From: Bettongia penicillata ogilbyi
Taxonomy: Eukaryota; Chordata; Mammalia; Diprotodontia; Potoroidae
NCBI GenBank assembly: GCA_023548195.1
Contig: JAJHZJ010000693.1
Coordinates: 1,923,501-1,987,500, forward strand
DNA length: 64,000 nt
Direction: 5' to 3'
The translations under genes were made by a program, and so were the position numbers. The notes beneath the pieces were generated by a model. It did no database searches, was not told the origin of the DNA, and saw only the letters and a list, made by a program, of their open reading frames with translations. How positions within the stretch are numbered: the stretch's first letter is position 1; each line of letters starts with the position of its first letter. This document shows, in pieces, positions 1 through 11,066 of the stretch.

Positions 1-109
1 AGTCATATCTAAATTGGGGTGAAAACCCAGGTCACCTAACTAGAACCAGTGCCCTTCCCCCTGTTCCATCATCCTTAGGGATGGGCACAGGGGAGGATGA
101 AAGGTGTAT

Positions 110-270
110 TACATAACAGTGAATGAAAGAACAAGCATTGATTAAATGCTTACTGTGTTCTGATACTGAGCTGAATTCTAAGGCTACATACACAGACAAG
201 CAAGACAGTCCCTGCCTTTGAGGTACTCACACTATACTGAGAGAAGACACAGCATAAAGGGAGGCTCTGT
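110..270 (+). repeat. Ancient dispersed repeat fragment (GTGCTAAGC family)
   Basis: The segment reads as a diverged copy of a dispersed repeat whose full form carries 'ATTTATTAAGTGCC', then a 'CACTGTGCTAAGCACTGGGG' region, then 'CCCTCAAGGAGCTTAC'. Here the 'GATTAAATGCTTACTGTG' and 'AGTCCCTGCCTTTGAGGTAC' parts are visible. Longer copies lie at 27.7, 35.2 and 47.2 kb. I cannot assign its class. Confidence 0.5.
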
Positions 271-789
271 ATCAGGAGGGCTAGGAGGTGGAGGCACCCT
301 GTGGGGGCATGGTTTGGGGCCCAGCTGGGAAACATCCCTCCGGCCTGGTTCTGGGCAGGATCAGTCGATGGCATAAACTGACCCAAGCACAAGGTCCAGG
401 GGGTGGGAACAGGCAATGCAGAGAATGGCCAGAGTACAGGCACCAGATGTGGCTGGGACAAGGCTGGGAAGTGGAAGAGGTATCGATGACAGATGTCGAA
501 AATGATGTGCTTCAGTGGCCAAGAGTATCCAAGGGAGGTTGGCGGATCCCTCTGCCCTGGAGTGATTGGGCAAAGAACATTCAGTTCAACAGATATTGTT
601 TAATCTCCTGTCTGCGGGGCACAGTGCTGGGCAAAAGGAAGGAGGGATAGAACACTCCCAGTCTGGGAATGGGGCCAAGGGTACTCCTGCCTTGGCTTCT
701 TTTATCTCCAGCCAGAGGATGATCAGTGACAAGGGACTGAAGGTGGCTCTCCCTTCAGAAGTAGTGCAGTGGCCTCTTCCCTTTCCTCC

Positions 790-1510
790 TCCTCCTCTTC
801 CTCTCAGTCAAACCCAGTGACTCCCTACCATCTCTAGGGTCAAATATAAGCTCCATTCTGTGGCTTTTAAAGCCCTTCGCAACCTGGCTTCCTGCTACTT
901 TCTCAACGTCATTCATTCCTCTTCTCCTGTTGGCCTCACCTGATGGTAAATAGAGCTCTGGCCCCAGAGTCATAAAGGCTTCAGTTAAAATTCAGCCTCA
1001 GACATTTCCTAGTTATGGGACCCAGGGCAAGTCACTTGAGCTACCTGCCTCAGTTTCCTCACGTGTAAGATGGCTATAATAAAACACCCACTTGACTGGA
1101 GCTGTTGGAGGATAAAATGAGGTAACATTTGTAAAGCACTTCGCACTTTGCCTGATGCTCAGTGAGTGCTCTGTGAATGCCCATCCTCTTCCCCTCTCTT
1201 TATACAGGCTTCCCCATTTCTCTGCTTTTGCACTGGCTGTCCCCTGGGCCTGGAGCACTCTTCCACCTTTTGGAATCCCACCTCCTACAGGAAACCTTTC
1301 CTTCCCTCCCCTTTCCTGACCCCAATCTTGGTATCTTCCCTCCCAAAATTGTTTATGTTTATTTTGTGTCCTGTGACTGTAGGCTTTTATGTACCTGTCA
1401 TTACTCTTGATAGACGATGCTCCTTGAGGACAGAGAGAGGTTTTTTTTGTTTCCCTGGGACCTAGCACAGTGTTTGACACATAGTGAGTGCTTGATCCAG
1501 ATGAGATAGT
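790..1510 (+). repeat. L2-type LINE 3' end, interrupted by a SINE
   Basis: Two halves of one L2-type LINE 3' end flank a nested SINE. The left half (about 790-930) carries 'CTTTTAAAGCCCTTC' and 'AACCTGGCTTCCTG'. The right half (about 1200-1510) carries 'TTTGCACTGGCTGTCCCCT', 'CCTCCTACAGGAAACCTTTC' and 'CTCCTTGAGGACAGAGAGAG', and ends in the 'CACAGTGTTTGACACATAG' motif shared by L2 3' ends. The order and strand are collinear. Confidence 0.75.
930..1195 (+). repeat. CORE-SINE (MIR/Ther-1/MAR-1 type) nested in the L2
   Basis: This is a tRNA-derived SINE with the core 'GGGCAAGTCACTTGAGC', then 'CTCAGTTTCCTCACGTGTAA' and 'GGATAAAATGAGGTAACATT', ending near 'GTAAAGCACTTCGCAC'. It splits an L2 copy and is therefore the younger insertion. 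Confidence 0.75.
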
Positions 1511-1689
1511 TGGCTGATTGATAGGAGCTTGTTTTTGCCTTATGACCAAATGGTTCAATAAGGTCCAAGCTTGTAGGACCAGAGGAGGAGGAGGAAATAA
1601 AATAGGAGTCATTTGGGATGGGGTTGGACAGTTTGGCCTGGCCTATGAACCACACCAGATTTCCATATTGGTACTCACATTTGCAAAAT

Positions 1690-2010
1690 CACATTATTAA
1701 TTTTCCATAGTGTTTTCAATTAACTTGAATACTCTACAGCCTGATCAAATACAGCATGTTGTAATTTAACTCAAGTTGCTGTCTCTGTTTGATGGAGTAT
1801 TCCATAAATACCAAATAATGCAGAGCGTTTGCACTTTAGAGTTTGCATGTTAATGTATTTCAAAGCTTTATTTGGCAGATTGCTGAGAGCAGCCATTAAC
1901 CAGTTATTATGTAGGTTAATTCCCTTGGATGCAAATCCCTTTCCCGCATGCTGTTCTGACATGAAAACCTCTTTATTTGGTTAAGAACGAGTTTTAGCCA
2001 GGGGTTGTTT
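1690..2010. promoter_or_regulatory. Candidate conserved non-coding block in MED13L intron
   Basis: About 320 bp of AT-rich, apparently unique sequence with no recognisable repeat signature, 200 bp upstream of an exon. It holds several TAAT cores and a 'GGATGCAAATCCC' octamer-like site near 1927-1939. The absence of transposon signatures between two repeat-rich stretches is the only direct evidence. A regulatory role is inference. Confidence 0.25.
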
Positions 2011-2200
2011 TTTCATCTCCCATTGAGACTGTGTTCTGCATTAGGCTGTCTTCAGCCCCAGCATAGAGCAGGGCCTGGAAATGGGCACACGCGTGTGCTG
2101 GCAAGCAGAGTCACTCCTGGCAACAGGGGCAGAACGCAGGGCTTTTCCCTCCTAAAGTGAGATGCAGCTTTTTAATCTCTTTGTTTTCCTTCTCTTTCAG

Positions 2201-2355
2201 ATGACATGTTTGATCTCCCATTCCCAGACGATATGGACAATGACATCAGGATCCTCATCACGGGGAACCTTCATTCCTCTCCGAACTCCTCCCCAGTTCC
2301 TTCCCCAGGCTCTCCTTCTGGAATTGGAGTGGGCTCTCACTTCCAGCACAGTCGG
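2201..2355 (+). CDS. MED13L: MED13L coding exon (fourth from the end)
   Basis: This exon encodes a segment beginning (D)[14 protein letters not shown] and ending [10 protein letters not shown], which I recognise as the C-terminal region of Mediator subunit 13-like. A serine/proline-rich stretch ([13 protein letters not shown]) marks a flexible linker. MED13L is the large scaffold of the CDK8/CDK19 kinase module, which docks reversibly on Mediator in the nucleus and controls its contact with RNA polymerase II. The exon is 155 nt long. Its first two bases finish a codon from the previous exon (upstream intron phase 1), and it ends on a complete codon. The acceptor is TTTCAG at 2195-2200 and the donor is GTGAGG from 2356. 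An ATG at 2206 is internal and not a start. The MED13 paralogue is the main alternative, but the last exon favours MED13L. Confidence 0.93.
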
Positions 2356-3439
2356 GTGAGGCTTTTTGTCTTGTGTGGCGCCATGCTTAATTGGGTATCT
2401 TGTTGGGTCCCTCTGCCTTGGATGCAGGAGAAGAACGTGTGGGAATGGGCCTGCCTTTGCTCCACTTTGAGGAGAGGATGGTAGAACTTGGGATAAATAC
2501 ATTTTTTGCCAATGATGAAGCTGTATGTCAGAAAGTCATTCTCTCTGCAGGTGCTAGAGCTTTATGCAAATATTATTGACTTAACAAAGATGAAGCTTTG
2601 GGCACATGCTGTTTACGAGTTATTTTTACCCAGAGTGGTTTTGGAGAAGCTGGTCCCAGCATCACTGCTTATTTAAGATGTAAATTAATCTTGTTAATCC
2701 GAGAAAGAATTGTTGATTGTCGCGTTCATTTGAAGGCAGTTTGGCAGGGGCTCCTCTCCATCAGAAGTTACAAGTGATGCAGAAGGTGGCTGGCCCGATC
2801 CTTCCTATCACCAGCATGCAGAAATAATGGAATGCTGTTTGTGAGCAGCCCCAGTGAAGATCTAAGACTCAGTCTCATGTTGATGTGGTCTATTCTGGGC
2901 CGTCCTTGATGTAGAGCAGGAATCAGAAGGAATGCCTTGCTTCACCTGTAACTGCAACAAGGACATGGAGGTTGTGAAAGGATTCCATTCATAGAATTCC
3001 CACCACCATGTGGGTGCACTACAGGTTTCCAGACTCATGGGCCGTGCCTCCTCATTGCACTCACTCTTCTTTTGTCCTCAGTATTTTAAGATGGAAGGGG
3101 GTAAGAAAGTGTGAGACAGGCATGTGGAGTGTCCAAACTGAACTTGGGCTAATTAAAGCATTCCTTCCACTTCACTTCCAGGGATTTGATTTCATTCAGT
3201 TGAATTCTGTTCCCTAGCAGTAATTACACTGAAGAACATTTTAAGAGGAAAAACAGGTTGTGGCCTCCTCAGCCCCAGAGCAGGTATCACTGTTTGGGGG
3301 TAGCTCCTCTTGCCTGAGCCCTCTGCAGACTGCCATCCTCCCTGGACGGGCACTGCTCCTGAGGCTCTGGCATGCCCATGCAGACTTCGTTCCCTTGGAC
3401 CTGACCCCAGAACGCAGATCCGCATTGCCCACGAGCCAG

Positions 3440-3640
3440 TTCAGTATTAGTAATGGTAGTAACAGCCAGCATTGGTACAGCTGTCGAAGGTTTGCAGGCC
3501 ATTTGACAGTCATGGCCTCTTTGGATCCTCCCGACAACCTGATAGGTAGGTGCTCTTATTATCCCTGTTTTACAGATGGAGAAACTGAGGTAAACAGCAA
3601 TTAAGTGACCCACTCAGTCACTTGGATAGAAAAATCCATC
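3440..3640 (+). repeat. MIR-type CORE-SINE
   Basis: The sequence follows the usual MIR order: 'GTAACAGCCAGCATTGGTAC', then a tract corresponding to the 'CCTCACAACAACCCT' region, then 'TATTATCCCTGTTTTACAGA' and 'GGAGAAACTGAGG'. It is diverged and truncated at its 3' side. Confidence 0.75.
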
Positions 3641-4070
3641 CAGACCTTTCACCAGACTGCCAGAAATGAGGCTTGTCACTAGCGGATGCCCGCAGGTCTT
3701 TTCCAGGGGAACCTGCTTTAGTAATTCAGTATATTCATTAACAAAGGGTATGGTAATTGAGGCATGATTTTAGCTTCTAAAAGCTCGCAATGTGTGATCA
3801 TTCCCCCTTGGGTCAGCGCTTTCTCCTACATGTCCTTTAATGCATTGCCACCGTTTACCAACAGGAAGAGTCCATGCTGTCCAGAGCCCTGAAACACTAG
3901 CCATGGTGAGCCCTGGCCACCTCCCCAACCCTGCTCAGAGCTTGTGGAGCTTTCTTTGATGCCTAGTTAAGAGATTATAGTGGGGAAAAAGTTTTTAAGT
4001 GTGTGAAGGTTTCAAAGCTTAAGTAGCTTGAAATGAGGCAGAATTAATGTCTTGATAGCAGGTCTTAGCC

Positions 4071-4265
4071 AAGTGTTCCTAACCTTTCTCTGCCTGCGTC
4101 TTGGGCCTCTTTGGCAGTCAGTCTGTTTAGGCCTGTGGACCCTTTCTCAGAGGCAGGTTTTTTAAGTGCATAAAATAAAATACATGGAGTTATGAAGAAC
4201 AATTAGATTATGATACTATTATCAAAAAAATAAATAAAGAAGTTTGCAGACCTCCTGAGATCCTT
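4071..4265. repeat. Diverged hAT-type MITE
   Basis: It shares 'GCATAAAATAAAATACAT' and the flanking 'CTTCTCAGA' order with the copy at 27.25-27.55 kb, which has a clear 'CAGGGGTTCTTAACC' end. The termini here are degraded. Confidence 0.45.
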
Positions 4266-5585
4266 CTGTGCCTCTGTAGCCACCAAAGGCAAGGGAAGGA
4301 AGTGAAGTGAAGGGCAGAGTCTGGTTCCCAATGGGCTTCTTCCCAGCCTTTCCATCTTTCCAAGAGAGACAGAAAGCTAAAAGGGAAGGGGGCAGATAAT
4401 TCAGAAAAGCCTGCTGGTCATAGGGATGCTCTCAGGGCCAGCCAGCAGGGCGGGACTTTCCTAGCCGGGACCATGCTGGAGGCGTGGAAAGTGAACTTCT
4501 GCTGCTCCTTGGGATCAGACCAGTTGTTTTTTGTTTTTTTTTTTTAATTAATTTATTTATTTAACTTTTTACACTCATTTTCACAAATTTTTGGGTTCCA
4601 AATTTTCTCCCCTTTTATCCCCTCCCCCCACCCCAATACCCCAAGCAATCTAATTTTCCCTATCTCCAATCTGTCCTCTCTTCTGTCATCCCTCCCTTCT
4701 CTTGTCTCCATCTTCTCTTTTCTCTTGTAGGGCCAGATGACTTTCTATTCCTCATTAACTGTATGTCTTCTTTCCTAGTAGCAACAACAATACTAAACAA
4801 TTGTTCCTAAAACTTTGAGTTCCAAATTCTCCCCATCCCTCCCTCCCCACCCATTCCCTTTGGTATGGCAGGCAATTCAGTATAGGCCATATCTGTGTAG
4901 TTTTGCAAATGACCTCCCTGATAGTCGTGTTGTGTAAGACTAACTGGATTACCATCCCTCCTAACCTGCCCCTCATTGTTTCTCTTCTGTCTTTTGATCC
5001 TGTCCTTCCCCAAGGGTTGACTTCCAATTGCTCCCTCCTCCCTTTGCCCTCCCTTCCATCATCCCCGCCCCCCCCACAATATCTCCTTCTCCCCCACTTT
5101 CTTATACTGTAAGATAGGTTTTCATACCAAAATGAGTGTGCATTTCACTCCTTCGTTTAGTCAAATGTGATCAGGGTAAACTTCTGGTTTTTTTTGTTTT
5201 GTTTTGTTTTGTTTTTCCTCAGCTCTCCTCTTTTTCCCTCCACTAAAAACATCTCCTACTTGTCTCTTAAATGACATATAGTTACCCCCTTCCATTTCCC
5301 CCTCTTTCCTCCCACTACATTTCTCTCTCACCATTTACCTTAATTTCTTTTAAGGTATGGTCCCATCCTATTCAGTTCAATCTGTGCTCTCTGTCTCTAT
5401 ATGTGTGTGCATGTGTGTATGTGTGTGCATGCGTGTACATGTGTATGTGTGGTCCCACCAACTATCCAGATACTGAAAAGTTTTAAGAGTTAGAAATATT
5501 GTCTTTCCCTGTATGAATGTGAACAGTTCACTTCTGGTAAGTCCCTTAAGACTTCTCTTTGCTGTTTACTTTTTCATGCTTCTTC

Positions 5586-6686
5586 TCATTCTTGTGTTAG
5601 AAAGTCAAATTTTCTTTTCAGCTCTGGTCTTTTGATTAAGAATGATTGAAAGTCCTCTGTTTCATTGAAAGACCATATTTTCCCTTGAAGTATTATACTC
5701 AGTTTAACTGGGTAGGTGATTCTTGGTTTGAGTCCTAGTTCCTTTGCCTTCTGGAATATCCTATTCCACACCCTTCGATCCCTTAATGTTGAAGCTGCTA
5801 GATCTTGAGATATCCTGATTGTATTTCCACAGTACTGGAATTGTTTCTTTCTAGCTGCTTGCAAGATTTTTTCCTTGAGCTGGGAGTTCTGGAATTTGGC
5901 CACAATGTTCCTAGGAGTTTCTCTTTTTGGATCTCTTTCAGGTGGTGATCGATGAATTCTTTCAATACTTATTTTGCCCTCTGGTTATAGAATGTCAGGG
6001 CAGTTTTCCTTGATAATTTCATGGAAGATGATGTCTAGGCTCTTTTTCTGATCATGACTTTCAGGTAGTCCCATAATTTTTAAATTGTCTCTCCTGGATC
6101 TATTTTCCAGGTCAGTTGTTTTTCCCATGAGATATTTCACATTCTCTTCCATTTTTTCGTTCTTTTGGTTTTGTTTGGTGATTTCTTGGTTTCTCATAAA
6201 GTCATTAGACTCCATCTGTTCCATTCTGATTTTGAGAGAACTATTAAATTCAGTGAGCTTTTGAGCCTCTTTTTCCATTTGGCTCATTCTGCTTTTGAAA
6301 GCATTCTTCTCCTCATTGGCTTTTTGAACCTCTTTTGCCAATTGAGTGAGCCTATTTTTCAAGGTGTTAATTTCCTCAGCATTTTTTTGGGTCTCCTTTA
6401 CCAAGGTATTGACCCATTTTTCATACTTTTCTTGGATCTCTCTCATTTCTCTTCCTAGTTTTTCCTCCACCTGTCTCACTTGCTTTTCAAAATCCTTTTT
6501 GAGCTCTTCCAAGGCCTGAGCCCACCCGCCACCCCCCTGGGGTGTCTGGGGTACTGAGGCCCCGCCCTCCACATCTTTCCCTGATGGCAAGACTACGTCC
6601 TCGTCATCAGATCCGAAGGTTGGGATCATTTGCATTTGTTGGAAAAAACTCTCTATAGTCTTATTTTTCTTCCCTTTTCTAGGCAT
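5586..6686 (-). pseudogene. L1/HAL1 ORF1 with a single internal stop
   Basis: From the ATG at 6686 the frame stays open for 233 codons, meets a stop at 5987-5985, and continues in the same frame to its natural end at 5586, about 366 codons in all. The N terminus is basic (MPRKGKKNKT). Residues about 58-190 form a long heptad-rich coiled coil, as expected for the ORF1p trimer stalk. An RRM-like domain begins near residue 199 (ENRSRRDNLKIMGLPE). A C-terminal domain ends with a segment containing RITYPVKLSI. ORF1p is an RNA-binding chaperone of the L1 ribonucleoprotein. The stop falls inside the RRM/C-terminal half, so only a truncated protein lacking the nucleic-acid-binding C terminus could be made. 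I see no frameshift, which suggests a fairly young copy. Confidence 0.88.
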
Positions 6687-7461
6687 TTTCCCAGCCAGTT
6701 ACTTGACTTCTGAAATTCCTTTCCACCCCCGCCTGGATCCGCCCAGCTAGTGCTTGGCCTTTGAGATTCAAATTGGCGCTGGGGTGGGGGCAGAGCCGCC
6801 TCCCAGGCTGAGTTCCCTCGGGGGCTTTATGCAGAGACTTTCTGGAACGGAGTGGGTGGGGGCGGGGTGGGGGGCCCGCCTCCTAGGCTCAGTTCCATCA
6901 GGGGCTTAATACGGAGGCCTTCAGTAATAGAGTGGGGTGGGGGCAGGGCCGTCTCCCAGGCTCAGCTCCCTCAGGTTGCAAAGACTTTCAGTAATGAAGA
7001 TCCTGCCTGCTGCCGCTGCTGCCTCACCCTCCGCCCACTCCTCTGCCTCCGCCGCTTCCTGCCCCCGTCTCTGCCGCCGCAGCTTCCTCCCGAGGGGGCC
7101 CGAGTCACGGAGATGCTCCGCTCCCCTCCCCTAGCCCAGCTTTCTCTCTCACTGACCTGTAGCTTCTGTGGGCGGAGGGACTTTCCCGGCTGCCGGGGCT
7201 TCCATCTCTGAAGCCTGCTCAGGTCAGCTTCTCTGGGGCCCCGGCCAGGGCAGCTTTGGGGTGGGGTCCGCTTTCCGGGGCGCGACGGATCCCAGGGACG
7301 GCTCTCCAGGGCTCACTGGAACGGAAATCTCTTCCCCTATATTTATGCACCCCGTGCAGTGATTCAGAATTTATGGGGATCTCTTTTTACCTTAATTCTA
7401 TGGGTTGTGGGTTCGGAGCTCGTAAACGTGCGTCCTTCTACTCCGCCATCTTGGCTCCGCC
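6687..7461 (-). promoter_or_regulatory. HAL1-like 5' UTR with YY1-type motif and internal promoter features
   Basis: The 5' UTR is GC- and CpG-rich, unlike the AT-rich intron around it. Its - strand 5' end reads GGGCGGAGCCAAGATGGCGG (7461 to 7442). The AAGATGGCGG part (7452-7443) fits the YY1 consensus and sits about 10 nt from the end. Eutherian L1 5' UTRs begin similarly and use YY1 there to place transcription initiation. Promoter activity here is inferred. Confidence 0.6.
6778..7000. repeat. Three tandem GC-rich units in the HAL1 5' UTR
   Basis: Three imperfect units are aligned on 'TCCCAGGCTGAG', 'TCCTAGGCTCAG' and 'TCCCAGGCTCAG', starting at 6801, 6881 and 6954. The spacing is therefore 80 and 73 bp. 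Each unit also carries a G-run followed by a GCCGCC/GCCCGCC-like stretch and 'CTTTC' or 'CCTTC' near its end. The arrangement resembles promoter monomers of some L1 families. Confidence 0.65.
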
Positions 7462-7740
7462 CAGACCAGTTGGTTTTTAAAAGAACAGACCCATGACTTG
7501 TTGACCTTACCCTTTGCAGGGTGTCCTCCAGGAGTTATGGCATACGAGTGTCTTGGTTTTGTATTTAGCTTTGTCAGCAATCCCACTACAACCTTTTCTA
7601 CCAACTCCATTTATTAATTTTAGAGGGAGAGTATGTATGTTTATCCACTCAAGTCATAGTTACCTGACTACAGTATATCATAAAGGAGACCTTTTCAATG
7701 AGACTAGTGCCTGTACGGTTCCTCAGTAGCGATGGTGGTG

Positions 7741-7975
7741 ATGCTGATAAGTACTAGCATTTATATAGCACTGTAAGGTTTGCAAAGCAGTTTACCTGTT
7801 AGCTCATTTGATCCCCACAACAATCCTGTGAGGTAAGTGCTATCATCGTTCTTATTTTACCATTGAGGAAACTGAGGCACAGGATCACACAGCTAGTAAG
7901 TGCCTGCCCCAGGATTCTTATGCAGGTTGTCCAGTCTCCAGGCCTAATGCTTTATCCACGAAGCCACACCCAGGG
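7741..7975 (+). repeat. MIR-type CORE-SINE
   Basis: A near-complete copy: 'CTAGCATTTATATAGCAC', 'GGTTTGCAAAGCAG', 'CCACAACAATCCTGTGAGGT', 'GAGGAAACTGAGGCAC' and 'CACACAGCTAGTAAG' follow one another in the usual order, ending near 'TTATCCACGAAGCCAC'. Confidence 0.85.
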
Positions 7976-8540
7976 CCCTTTGGACAAGAACCAGTTCTGT
8001 TCTGTGTCCAGTCTGTTCTATAGCTAGATGGTTCTGTGTAGGAACCTATGTATTATATACTCAATCAGATAGTTGTTTGTGTACCCAAACTGTGTTGGTG
8101 GATAGTTAATAGGTCTGGTCATAATTTTTTCATTGGTTTTATTTTTGGAGGAAGAACATGTATGACATTTTTAAAGTGTTAATAGTTCATGAGAAGGAAC
8201 CAATAAATGAAGACATTTCCAAGTGCCCGTAGTAGAGATTGGGTGGCAGAGCTCACATCTGGCATCAGCAGTCTTAATAAGAAGGGCATCTTGAGAAAGC
8301 AGACAGAGCCCTCCCCAACTGTCTGACGGCCCAGCCCCCAGGAAGTCCTCAGGCTGGTCTGGCTGGCAAAAGGCCTTGCAGACTCCATCCCAGACCAAAT
8401 TACGAAACCCCTTGGCCATGACCCAATACCTGTGGCACTCTGGGTTAGTGACTCGGTGCTCTGTATGAGTGCAAACCATCGTGCGCTTAGCTGCTTTTCG
8501 GGGAAGTTGGATCCTCGGTGTTTGCTCTTCTGTCATCTGA

Positions 8541-10036
<1,496 letters not shown>

Positions 10037-10149
10037 GCCTCCCTGCACCACCACATATCTGTAGCTCAGATGGACGAACTTCTCCCCGCCAGGAACTCCC
10101 AGCGCGTGCCACACCCTCTGGACTCCAAAACCACATCGGATGTCCTGAG
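10037..10149 (+). CDS. MED13L: MED13L penultimate coding exon
   Basis: This exon is 113 nt long: 37 codons plus two bases of a split arginine codon (AG|G). It encodes [20 protein letters not shown] followed by [18 protein letters not shown]. It belongs to the Med13 C-terminal (PIWI-like) domain, which helps hold the kinase module together and contacts core Mediator. The acceptor is TTGCAG at 10031-10036 and the donor GTAAGA starts at 10150. The phase 2 exit matches the single G that opens the last exon. Confidence 0.95.
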
Positions 10150-10933
10150 GTAAGAGGCATCCTGGGTCCCAGTGCCGCACTCTGCCTAATAGCTCTGGCC
10201 TAAAGTCTGCTCAGCTCACTTGGGTCTGGGGCCATCCTGGCCCATCTTGAAGTTCTGTGATTACACAGACAGTGGAAGGAAGGAGAGCTTAGCAAAGGCC
10301 AGAAAATCAGCCCCAGGCTCCAGGGGTTTAGCTTTAAATAGTTAATGAACCAGTCAGACAAGTACCTGGCAGCCATTTTTGTTTGTAGGAGTCATGTGGC
10401 CTGTGGTCTATAAAACTGCCCTTTGTCACCCACAAGCAGGCTACTATGACTGCTGAAGACAGGCTTAATCCAGCCTGATACAGAGAGCCAGATGGCACTC
10501 TGGAAATTAGTCTGAAATTAAAATTACAGTGAAAAATGTTTTTATGTACAAACAGATTTTTGTATGTTGAAAAAGAGATTAGATTCATTGTAATTCTCTG
10601 ATGCCAATGGACATTTCTCCATTGACATAATGGGTTGAATCCTTCCACCATCCCCTCCAGATCCCTTTGGGAAAAAGGAATCATTTCTGCCTCTTGTTTG
10701 CAGAAATCAGATTTTTTTCCCTAATGTCAGCCAACAGTTCCATAGCTCGGATACTGGAGTGTCAGGTGAAGACTTCTAACCCTGGTTCCTTTGGCTTTAC
10801 GCCTTTACAAGTGACTGCTATGAAGTATGAGCTTCCAACGCGAGCAGAATTAAGGGGGTGGGCCCGAGGGAGGCACCCAGGCTGGGGTCCAGTCACAGCC
10901 CCATCAGCTCCTCACCAAGCACTTCCCTGACAG
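10150..10933 (+). other. MED13L: MED13L last intron (phase 2)
   Basis: A 784 bp intron from donor GTAAGA to acceptor CTTCCCTGACAG. I recognise no repeat in it. The part at 10500-10660 is AT-rich and unique-looking. Confidence 0.85.
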
Positions 10934-11066
10934 GTTTGTCCTGGAGCAGTACAACGCGCTGTCCTGGCTCACGTGCAATCCCGCCACCCAGGACCGCACC
11001 TCCTGCCTTCCCGTCCACTTTGTGGTGCTCACTCAGTTGTACAACGCCATCATGAACATACTTTAA
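10934..11066 (+). CDS. MED13L: MED13L terminal coding exon
   Basis: The last coding segment begins with G, completing the split arginine codon, and reads [20 protein letters not shown] then [20 protein letters not shown] and NIL before the TAA stop at 11064-11066. The [20 protein letters not shown] and NAIMNIL wording separates it from the close paralogue MED13. The four visible coding exons together give about 187 residues, the extreme C terminus of a protein that is about 2,200 residues long in mammals. The acceptor is CCTGACAG at 10926-10933. The frame is intact with no sign of decay, so this is the functional locus and not a retrocopy. Confidence 0.95.

Larger units (their letters stand above)
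1..2200 (+). other. MED13L: MED13L intron, 3' part (window starts inside it)
   Basis: This intron sequence lies upstream of the first visible MED13L exon. It ends in a polypyrimidine tract and CAG acceptor at 2198-2200. No upstream MED13L exon was recognised in it. It holds a dispersed repeat fragment (about 110-270), an L2 3' end with a nested SINE (790-1510) and an apparently repeat-free AT-rich block (1690-2010). In 290-790 and 2010-2160 I see nothing identifiable. Confidence 0.8.
4527..7461 (-). mobile_element. HAL1-like (half-L1) retrotransposon, full length, target-site flanked
   Basis: This element of about 2.94 kb lies antisense to MED13L. Read on the - strand it has a GC-rich 5' UTR (7461-6687), one L1-type ORF1 (6686-5586) and a 3' UTR of about 1.06 kb. 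The 3' UTR ends in an A-rich tail, seen as T-runs at 4527-4546. No reverse transcriptase ORF is present, which matches the HAL1 architecture known from mammals. The direct repeat CAGACCAGTTG at 4516-4526 and 7462-7472 is an 11 bp target-site duplication (or 10 bp if the first base belongs to the element), so both ends are original. The 3' UTR carries a (GTTTT)n run at 5187-5216 and a TG-rich run at 5400-5452. Lacking ORF2, the copy would have depended on L1 proteins supplied in trans. Confidence 0.87.

Noticed and set aside
1013..1612. A 199-codon - strand frame
   Set aside because: It crosses a SINE and an L2 3' end in antisense and has no recognisable domain or splice context.
2206..2484. 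A MED13L frame continuing past 2355
   Set aside because: The extension beyond the GTGAGG donor reads into intron sequence. The exon at 8655 continues the protein.
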